From contig REAR01000058.1 in the NCBI GenBank assembly GCA_004295245.1, positions 1-64,000 on the forward strand: a DNA stretch of 64,000 bases. Reading direction: 5' to 3'. This stretch comes from Sphingobacteriales bacterium (lineage in GTDB: Bacteria > Bacteroidota > Bacteroidia > Chitinophagales > Chitinophagaceae). A model generated the notes under the pieces. It made no database searches. It was not told the origin of the DNA and saw nothing but the letters and a program-made list of their open reading frames with translations. Of this stretch, positions 1 through 9,900 are shown piece by piece. Numbering within the stretch: position 1 is the first letter of the stretch; each line of letters opens with the position of its first letter. A program made the translations under genes and the position numbers.

Positions 1-180
1 GGGTAATTTCCAGCCAAAATTAATGGCGCCGGATCGGTGTCCGACGCCATATCACAAACCAATATTTCGAAATTAGTGTAATGAAGCTTTTTAGTAGATT
101 CCAGAAACTCGCAGGTTACTTTTTCCTGATTATAGTTCAATGTAATAATTGAAACAAACGGTTCAGCACCGGGCAACATA
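1..180 (-). CDS. Glycosyltransferase family 2, N-terminal fragment (runs off the window edge)
   Basis: Reverse complement translates as MLPGAEPFVSIITLNYNQEKVTCEFLESTKKLHYTNFEILVCDMASDTDPAPLILAGNY, a typical GT2 start; frame open to position 1. Confidence 0.75.
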
Positions 181-222
181 ATACTTTACTTTGGTACGGT
201 ATAAAGATAACAGGAAATAAAC

Positions 223-1380
223 TTATACGTTTGACTTTTGAATAAGGGCTGAAGGTGTGTTTGCCATAATCCACAAATCGTAAGTAAAGCTGTTTTTATT
301 GGCGTAAGTAATATCTAAAGCAATACGCTCTTCAACAGACATATCATCCTGGCCACGTTTTTTAATTTGCCACAACCCGGTAATACCAGCTGGTGCCATA
401 AAACGTTTTGCCCATTCGTCTGTAGTTAAAGTCTCTGCTTCATATAATGGTAAAGGGCGGTTGCCTACTAAAGACATATCACCACGCAATACATTAATCA
501 ATTGTGGCAATTCATCCAAACTGCTGTTTCTTAAAAAAGCACCAACCTTGGTTATACGAGGGTCGTTTGTTACTTTAAAGAAAACAGGCCCTTGATTTTC
601 TGTAGCGTTGTATTGGTTAAGATGTGATAATTGCTCTACTTTTTTATCCGCATCAACTTCCATAGTTCTAAACTTTAAGAAGTTAAACACTTTATAGCCG
701 CGTCCCGCTCTTTTAGAGATATAAAAAATGGGGCCTTTTGATTCTAACTTAACAGCAAGGGCAATTAGCAGAAATACAGGGCTTGCTACAGCTAAGGCTG
801 TACCAGAAATAAGAATATCCAATGTTCTTTTAGCATAACATTTGGCAAAGCCTAAGCTTTTTTGAGAGGCATGTATGTTTTTCTGAAGATCTCTGTGATT
901 TATTTGATCCTTAATACGACTGTAGAAGTTAACTTTTGCAATCAGCTTTTCATCACATTGGGTAAGCGTTATAATTTCATCTATATAAGGCAGATTTCTA
1001 TATTCTGCAATTTCTTTTTCAGAAAGAGCAGTAGCTTCTACAAACAATGGTATTCTGGCTAAAGTCTGTGTAGAGGCAAGATAATTGCTAACAGTCTTCA
1101 ACTCCTCTTTGCCTAAGGTTGCATCAAAAATAAATACGCCTTTATAGTTTGATTTTTTTTCAATAATTCTGGAGAAAATTGAGATGGCTTTTACGGCAGA
1201 TTCAGCAGCATAGCCCCCTTCAAAAATCTCAACCATTAAATCAATATGATGCGTGTTTTTTCCAATGTAAAAGAATTCCGGGTTCTCTTCTGCTAATACA
1301 TTAGCCTGAAAAGAATTTACAGAGAAGTGCTTATATGTTTTTACCGCTTGTTTGTTGTCTGGTAAATATGCAAGTTCCAT
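223..1380 (-). CDS. Bacterial sugar transferase (polyprenyl-phosphate glycosyl-1-phosphate transferase, WcaJ/WbaP-like) with receiver-like N-terminal region
   Basis: KRTLDILISGTALAVASPVFLLIALAVKLESKGPIFYISKRAGRGYKVFNFLKFRTM ... RNSSLDELPQLINVLRGDMSLVGNRPLP ... GITGLWQI motifs. Confidence 0.93.
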   Translation of the reverse strand: MELAYLPDNKQAVKTYKHFSVNSFQANVLAEENPEFFYIGKNTHHIDLMVEIFEGGYAAESAVKAISIFSRIIEKKSNYKGVFIFDATLGKEELKTVSNYLASTQTLARIPLFVEATALSEKEIAEYRNLPYIDEIITLTQCDEKLIAKVNFYSRIKDQINHRDLQKNIHASQKSLGFAKCYAKRTLDILISGTALAVASPVFLLIALAVKLESKGPIFYISKRAGRGYKVFNFLKFRTMEVDADKKVEQLSHLNQYNATENQGPVFFKVTNDPRITKVGAFLRNSSLDELPQLINVLRGDMSLVGNRPLPLYEAETLTTDEWAKRFMAPAGITGLWQIKKRGQDDMSVEERIALDITYANKNSFTYDLWIMANTPSALIQKSNV

Positions 1381-1436
1381 ACGGGGGTAAGATTTAGGTT
1401 TAGGGTGTTATTTCTAATAATAGGGTTCGATTAAAA

Positions 1437-1841
1437 CTAAACTGCTTTTAAAACAGTTTCTTTTTTGGTGTTTTCATTACTGGTCAACCGGGTTACTGCT
1501 TTTTCAAGTTCTACCGGATTAAATGGCTGCTGGAAACAATCCTTTATGCCAAGTTCTTTACATTTTTCTATTGTTTCTTTTCTATCTAAAGAAGATAAAA
1601 CAATTATTGGGATGTGACCGTATAGGCCACTGGTTGATAAATGTTCTATTAGTTCCCAGTTTTCAGTATCAGGCAGTTGAGAATCAACAATAATAACATC
1701 AGGCAGATTTCTCTTGGAGAGCCAATATAAGGCTGAACTTCCATCAGCAGCAGTAATCACCTGGTGTTTTTGTCCTAAAACTGTTTGCAACAAAAACCGG
1801 ATAGCCTTGCTTTCGTCAATTGCTAAAATTGTTTTTTTCAT
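1437..1841 (-). CDS. Stand-alone response regulator receiver (CheY-like) protein
   Basis: KTILAIDESKAIRFLL...PDVIIVDSQLPD...IPIIVLSS...FQQPFNPVEL pattern of REC domains. Confidence 0.88.
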   Translation of the reverse strand: MKKTILAIDESKAIRFLLQTVLGQKHQVITAADGSSALYWLSKRNLPDVIIVDSQLPDTENWELIEHLSTSGLYGHIPIIVLSSLDRKETIEKCKELGIKDCFQQPFNPVELEKAVTRLTSNENTKKETVLKAV

Positions 1842-2211
1842 GAGTCGATTGATTAATTAAGTTTAAAAAACTCAATCTTTCTATAGGCGGTGCAATTGGA
1901 TAGGGACGGTACTATAGGGTATTCGGATGAAAAAAACCTTGCGGTTGTGGCTTTCAAGAAAACTGTGGATTAAAATCGAAGTGGTAAGTAATCGTTACAA
2001 CTAAGAGTGAAGTGGTATTCGAAGGATGTTTGGGGTTCGTGGGGCAAACAACTTCAGACTTTTAGGGGTTTACCCAGATTGTCTTGTAACTGATGCTCCG
2101 TAAAAGTAGTAACAAAATTCAGAAATGCAAATCCGGCACTATCAATTTTTTGTTCTTGGGCAAAAGTAAGCCATTCATTCAACCTTTGTTATACCCATAT
2201 TGTGGTATTTT

Positions 2212-3399
2212 TCAGGCTATTTTTTGGCGGACAGCTTTTTCCCAAAGCACCGTTTGTTTACCTTGTAAGTATCTTTTAAAGCCCAAAAACACAGATACAT
2301 TCATAAAAAGGAAATAATACGGCACATACAGAGACTTCAGTTTTAGGTTCTTGGTTGCAAGTAACCAACCAGTTATGCCCAAAATGTAAAAAATAAGCTG
2401 TAAAAAAAAGGTAACCTTGTAAAAAAAGGCTCCCCCTAGTAAAACAAGTGCAAGATTAAGCGGTAGTAATAGTAATAAAGCCAGAGGGCTCAATGTCCAA
2501 CGTAAAACTCTGTGAGATATGTACTGAAAAGAAAGTAGCCCATATTTAGGCAGGTTTAAAAGATTTTTTAATATTAAAATGGCCTGAAACCCTCCGGCAC
2601 AAATTCTTACTTTTCTTTTTTGCTCGTCCTGAATGGAGGCAGATGCTGTTTCTGTGGCAAAAGCACCTGGTGCATATTTTACCACATACCCCCGAAGGCA
2701 TACTTTTAAAGACATTACAAAGTCTTCAATTATTATACCCGGTTCAATGGGCTCATATAATTCTTTACGTATAGAAATTAACTCTCCGGCAGCCCCAACT
2801 ACAGAGTACAAAATAGAATCTTGTTTCTTTAAAAAAGATTCATACTTCCAGTAAAGACCTTCCCCTGCACCGGCAGCCCCATCGGCCGTTTTTTCAAATA
2901 TTTTTTTCTCTCCGGCAACCGCACCAACCTTAGGGTCAATATATTCTTTTACAATTTCTTTGATACAAGCCTTATTAAGGTGTGTATTTGCATCACAAAA
3001 AATTAATATAGGCTCTTTTATAAAATCAATGCTTCTGTTAATGGCCGCTGCTTTGCCTTTGCGGTCTGGGCTATGCAACAAAACTACCTGTGGGTATTTA
3101 CTAACTATTGCCGGCGTGTTATCAGAAGATCCGTCCGTAACAAAGTAGATTTTTAATTTTTCAGCGGGATAGTCTAACGACAATGAATTTTTTATTTTTT
3201 CTTCGATATAATCCTGTTCGTTATAGGCTGCTATTATTAATGCCACTTCTGGCTCAAAATCTTTATTATAAGTGGTTGGTTTATAAATTTTCAATCGGGC
3301 TCTTATCTTATTTAGTGCCCAAATAAGCAAACCATATCCCATATAGGTGTACACAACAATTGCCGCGCAGGCCCAAAAAAGTAGTTGTAAAAAAATCAT
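2212..3399 (-). CDS. Membrane glycosyltransferase family 2
   Basis: EVALIIAAYNEQDYIEEKIKNSLSLDYPAEKLKIYFVTDGSSDNTP...FCDANTHL; C-terminal TM segments. Confidence 0.92.
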   Translation of the reverse strand: MIFLQLLFWACAAIVVYTYMGYGLLIWALNKIRARLKIYKPTTYNKDFEPEVALIIAAYNEQDYIEEKIKNSLSLDYPAEKLKIYFVTDGSSDNTPAIVSKYPQVVLLHSPDRKGKAAAINRSIDFIKEPILIFCDANTHLNKACIKEIVKEYIDPKVGAVAGEKKIFEKTADGAAGAGEGLYWKYESFLKKQDSILYSVVGAAGELISIRKELYEPIEPGIIIEDFVMSLKVCLRGYVVKYAPGAFATETASASIQDEQKRKVRICAGGFQAILILKNLLNLPKYGLLSFQYISHRVLRWTLSPLALLLLLPLNLALVLLGGAFFYKVTFFLQLIFYILGITGWLLATKNLKLKSLYVPYYFLFMNVSVFLGFKRYLQGKQTVLWEKAVRQKIA

Positions 3400-3496
3400 G
3401 CCGGTTTTTTTGAAAACTATTAAACGTAAAAGTATAATAATTAGTGTTTTGTAGCTTTAAATATCAATGGGTAAAAATGCTGCCCCAAGTATAGCA

Positions 3497-3603
3497 GCAC
3501 AAGTGTGCGACGCAACAGCTGCTGCTAAGCAATTTAATGCCGGGAAAATATTTTTTTACAAGCATTGGTTAAAAGCCAAGCTTTTGTTGCGTCGCACACT
3601 TGT
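3497..3603. repeat. Family A inverted repeat, copy A1 (arms 3498-3516 and 3586-3603, orientation opposite to the other pairs)
   Basis: cacaagtgtgcgacgcaac ... gttgcgtcgcacacttgt, perfect inverted arms. Confidence 0.9.
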
Positions 3604-3949
3604 ACTGCAACAAAAAAGCAACAATTTTTTAAAATAATTACTGTTATTAATCAACAGTATAGCATTAACATTACAAAACAGTGTAAAGTATTTGCCGTTT
3701 TATTTAGAATTCTCAATTTAATTATTAATTTTGACCCACCTCAAATACCCTTTTAGGTCACACATTCAATTATCCGTTAGAAAACTACGTGCTTTTATAC
3801 CTCTATTATTCTGAGAGAAGCCTCCGGTAAACACCTCCAATATACCCATCCAATTAAGTTTCACTTAATATCCTTAAAACCTGTATCAGCAATTTTGTTT
3901 GATGCGGACTAAGTTTTTATTGACTAAACGATATATATATAAACTTTTT

Positions 3950-6900
3950 ATGAAAAAAGTCTTACTCCTTACCACAATTGGAACACTACTTTTATTGAGC
4001 GTTACCCATGCACAAAATGTTATGGATCCATTGGATCCTGTGTACACTTACAATTCTTCGGATCCCGTAGGCAGCAATACCAACCCTACAGGTGCGGCGA
4101 ATTATGAAATTAAGAAATGGATAAGAACCAATACCCCTAACAGGGTAACCTGGAACACCACCAACTTTAAATGTTATTTATTTGGGGGTACTGCAACCAC
4201 CAGTGCGGTGGCTTTTCGTATACGTTTCCCTAACAATTATAATCCCAATAATGCCACTAAATACCCGGTAATGGTTTTTTTCCATGGAGGTGGTGAGGCA
4301 AAGCCAATTACAGAAAATCAAGACAATTTGTATTGGGGTGCACAAAAGTTTGAGCAAAGAATTAATGAAGGCCAGTGGAATGGCTTTTTGATATTTCCAC
4401 AATCAACCCGCTCTGGTTGGGATGATACCCATTTCTTTGCTTTAAACCATGTAATTGATACTTTGGCAAAATATAACAATGCAGATGTTGATAAAGTAGT
4501 GTCTATGGGCTTATCAATTGGAGGATTAGGCGCTATAGAATATGCCAGATACCATCCTACAAGAGTTGCAACATTGGCGCCCAGTTCTCCTGCGCTTTTA
4601 ACAAGTACTGTGCCTGATATGCCAGAGTTTCTTCATATTCCTACTTTCATGGGATATGGCGGTAAGGATACAAATCCCAGACCAGCCGATGTGGAAGTTT
4701 ATATTAATAATTTCAGAAACATTGGAGGGGATTTAGATACTGCGTACTTTCCTTTGTTGGGTCACGTATGCTGGAATGAGCATTGGGATGATAAATATTC
4801 TAATGGGCAATATATATTATTTGATTACTTAAATAAAATGCACAAAGCCCAGCCATTAGTATTTAATAATAAAAATAAGTTCTGTATTGACTCTGCAGTT
4901 ACAGCAAAGCTTGGTTTAACAGCTGGTTTTGCCGCTTATGAATGGCAAAGGCAGGATACTATAGTTGCAGTTACAGCAAAGCTAGGTTTAACGGCTGGTT
5001 TTGCCGCTTATGAATGGCAAAGGCAAGATACTATAGTTGGAGCACCATGGGTAACTATTGCCGGGGCTACAGGTAACGAATATTCTCCTACCCAATTCGG
5101 TTATTATAAAGTAAGATTTAAGCGTTCATTAGCAGGTAATTGGTCTCCTGATATATCAATTACCCCGTACAATAGTAAGGTATTACCAACATTAGAAAGT
5201 AAAACACTAGTGCCATTAGAGTTGCCGAGTGGTTATTTATTGTATGAATGGAGAAGGAATAGTGATAATGCCATAGTTAGTACTTCCAGAACTTTTAATG
5301 CACCTACCGGAGAGTATAAGGCAATAGTAAAAGAAACAGGTGGCTGCGGTGCTATTTTCTCACCCAACTTCAAGGTGGTGAATGCAGTTGGTACACCTAA
5401 ACCTGATGCAGCTAAAAATCTTACAGCATATCCGTTATCTGGTACAACTGTTCAGTTAGAGTGGAATAACAGTGCTAGCCCTACATATAATGAAACTGGT
5501 TTTGAAATTTATCGTGCCACAGCTGCTGGCGGACCTTATAAGTTTGTGTATACAACTGGTGCAGATGTGTTAAGCTATCTAGACCAGGGATTATCTACCA
5601 ATACAAATTATTATTATACAATAAGGGCCGTTAATGAAACGGGAGCTGCTACGCAAAGCAATGAAGCTACCGTTAAAACAGTAGTTGATAATATTGCTCC
5701 TACAGCACCTTCTAATTTAAAAACAGTTTACACTACCCGCAATGCAGTTGAACTGGTATGGAACCGAGCAACTGATAATGTTGGTGTTGCAAAGTATGAT
5801 GTGTATGTGAATGGCACTAAAATGTATACTACCGAGGATTCAAATTTTGTAGTTAATAACCTTACTGCGCAACAGGTATATACATTTGCAGTAAAAGCAA
5901 GAGACCTTGCTACCAATGTATCTCCCTTCTCTAACCAGATAACAGCAGCTACTATTTATAATGGGTTGCGTTATTCTTATTATGAAGGCATTTGGTCTAC
6001 GTTGCCAGATTTTAATCAACTGACACCAGTGTTATTTGGTACTTCAGCTACTCCAGATATCAGTGTAAGGCCAGCAGGTGTAACTACCAATCACGCATTT
6101 TTGTGGAAAGGATTTATAAACATAACACAAACTGGCACCTATATTTTTTATACTAATTCAGCAGACGGTAGTAGAATGTATTTTAACAATGCAGAGTATT
6201 CATTTAGTACAACATCAACTGTAAGTAACGACGGTACAAAAACCAATGCTACAGAAGTTGCAAGTGCATCTGTTGTAATTGGTACTGCAGGTTGGTATCC
6301 AATAACAGTAACGTACTTTCAAAATAGCGGCACACAGGCTATGGAATTAAGATGGCAGCGTACCACCTCACCAACTTTAGCGAAACAGGCCGTTCCTGCA
6401 ACGCAATTTGCAGAAACACTTTCTTTAGGTACAGTTCCGGCTGCGCCTAGCTCATTAGTTGCAACAAGCGCTGGCTATAATAGCATTCAGTTAAATTGGA
6501 TTGATAATAGTGCGAATGAAACGGGTTTTGAATTGGTAAGAAGTACTGTCGAAAACGGAACTTTCACACCTGTAGCAAATGTAGGAGCAAACACCACTTC
6601 CTACTTAGATCAAACCAACCTGGATCCTAATACTAAATATTTTTATCAGGTAAGAGCGATTAATGCAGCTGGAGCATCAGCATTTGATTATTCATATACA
6701 CAGGCTAACTGGAAGTTGAATAACAATCTGAATGAAGATACAGATGTAACCCGTAACTTGACAGGCTCTGGTACTATTACTTATAACTCATCAGACAAAC
6801 AGGAAGGCTCGCATTCATTAATACTTAATGGATCAAATGCAACTGCGACAGTAAACAACAGTTCAGGTGGTGGCTTTCCTAGCACAGGCGGTTACACGCA

Positions 6901-9900
6901 ACGTACTATAGCTTTGTGGGTTAAAACAAGCACCACTACCAATAACCGTATGTTTTTTGATATTGGCGGTAATGATAATGGTATGGCATTGCGTTTAAGT
7001 GGAACTAACTTACAAGCTGCTATGGTTAGCTCTGTATCAGGTTCTGCTGTCAGAGTTACTTCTTCAAGTGTTAGTGTTGCTACTGGTAATGCCAACGGAT
7101 GGACTGTTGGTGGCTGGAATCATGTTGCTGTTGTCTACAACGTAAATAATTTTAAAATCTTTATTAATGGTGTAGAACGTGCATCTTCAAATATCAGCAT
7201 AACTTCAATGGGTACTTCTAGTAGCATCTCACAGTTCGGTCATATGGATGGCAGTAATGCTTTTAACGATAATACCTATAGTTTCTTTAATGGGCAAATG
7301 GATAATATCCATATTATAAATGGGGCATTATCTGCTGCTGAAATTGCTACTTTAAGTAACAATACATTTGCACAATCTACAGCAGTAACTGCTTCTTTAC
7401 CTCTTGCTCCTTCTGTGCCAACAGTATTAAATGCGCAGGTAATATCTAAAACGCAGATTAATGTCAGCTGGACAGATAATTCAGCCAATGAAACTGGTTT
7501 TGAAATATTCAGATCTACTAATGACAATAGCAATTTCCGCTTATGGGCAACAGTAGCGGCTGGTACCACCAGTTACCAGGATACTGGTTTGTTCGCAAAT
7601 GTAACTTACTATTATAAGGTTAGAAGTATCAACGCAGCTAACCAGTCTGCCTTTTCTAATGAGGCAAATGGTAAAACAAATAATACAAAGCCGGCTATTA
7701 ACAAAGTGTACGACTTTACTATGCGCTACGGCACATCTATAACTATTCCAATTACGGCAGCAGATCCTGATAATGATGACCTATTATTTACAAGAGCTGG
7801 TGTTCCTTCTTTTGGAACGTTTACTAATATCTCTAATGGGGTGGCTCAATTAGTCTTTAATCCTAAAGACTATCAACAAGGAACTTATAATATCCGCATT
7901 TTAGTAAATGACGGAAACAACGGAAAAGACACGATGCGTTTTGTATTAGTGGTAAATGAAAATAATCCTCCCGTTTTAAATTCAATTAACAATGCTGGTG
8001 TTGATGAAGGCGGTAATACCGTTGTAAATCTTTCAGCATCAGATCCTGAAAATAGTAATACCATCCGTTGGTTCTTTACCGGTTTACCAAGTTTTGCTGT
8101 GTTTAATAATAATGGTAACGGCACAGGTGCTATAACTATAACACCCGGCTTCGCTGCCGCTGGTACTTATCCGGTAACCGTTAAAATTGATGATGGATTT
8201 GGAGCAACTGCAACCAGAACTTTTAACATTACAGTGAATGAGAAGTCTCCTGCACAGAAATGGTTGGTAAACATCCGTTTTAATACAGATGGCCCTTCTC
8301 CATGGAACAATATGTCTACTGCAACACTTTCAAACCTTAAAAATTCAAATAATGTAACCACTGGTTTGTCTATTGCATCTGCTCCTGCTTACGTAATGAA
8401 CACAAAATGGTTTGATGGAACACAAACAGGGAATAATTCAGGCATTTACCCAGATGCAGTTTTAAGAGATCATTTGAACTTTGGTTCAGACCTTGGTTTT
8501 GATACATTGTATATGACCTTTAGCGGATTAAACCCTGCTAAATTGTATAACCTGAAGTTTTTGGCAAGTAACCAATACAGCAATGCAAATAACAGTACCA
8601 TTTTCAGAATTGGCGTTAAGAGAGATTCGGTGTACTCAAGATTGAATACGCAGAACCGTGCAAGTATCAGTGGTGTTGCGCCTTCACCCGCAGGCCAAAT
8701 TACCTTTCAGGCTTACAAAGGATACAACTCTAACGACTATATCTATTTAAATGCTTTTGAAATAGAAGAAGCATACGATGATGGAACTGCTCCGGCTAAG
8801 CCTTCTAATTTTACCGGTACTTATATTGCAGGCACAGGTGCACGTTTAAACTGGAACGATGTAGCCTACAATGAGACAGCTTACCAAGTTTTCCGTGCTA
8901 CCAATCAGGCCGGTCCTTACGCCCAACTGAACGTAGGTGCTACCAATCTGGATGCTACAAGCTATACAGATAATACAGTAACACCTTCTTCTACCTATTA
9001 CTATTTTATCAAGGCGGTAAACAGTTATGGATCTTCTGCCAACACAGATACCGTTAAGGTAGTAGCTGGCAATAATGCTCCTGTTATTACTGGTTTAGGT
9101 TTTTTATATGTAAGAACCACAGAAGCGGCTTCATCTAACTTTACAGTTTCTGATGATTTAGGTGACAACATTTCTGTAAGTACACTTAATATGCCCGGCT
9201 TCCTGAAATTAGAAAACATGGGTGGCGGCGCTTACAGAATTGTAACCAACCCTATAGCAACTGCTGATAATTTAGGTTGGTATACAATGACGGTTAAAGT
9301 TACAGATGATAAAGGCGGTATTACTACTCAAGAGATTTCGGTAGTGGTATCTGATATACAGGCTTCTAAAACTGTATTATTAAACTTTGGTAATAATGGT
9401 AAAACAACTCCCGCTCCTTGGAACAATTTCCTGGGTAACCCTTATGCCGGTAGAAATCAAAATGGCTTAAGTAAAGATGATGGCACTAATTCTGGCTTTG
9501 GAATTAACATAGTAAGCAGCAATATTAATGTGCCGTATTTTGATGATGGATTTATTACAGGCAATAGCAGTGGTATAGTGCCAGATTCTGTGTTGCAAAG
9601 CTATTTATATACATCAGAAATTACTGCTCAAACCTTTGAAATAACAGGTTTAGATAATAGTAAGTTATACAGCTTTGGTTTTATTTCTGCTGTAAACGAA
9701 GGTTCTTCATTTGCTGGCACATTTGCTGCAGGCGCAGCTTCTGTAACAGTGCAAGGGCGTTACAATGCCAATCAAATGGTTCGGTTAAACGGCATTGCAC
9801 CTACAGGTGGTAAAATCATTCTGTCAATGACTAAAGCAGCAGCTCCTTCTCGTTGGATTGCACTGAATGGTTTAATTGTTCAGGAATATACCGGAAGCGC

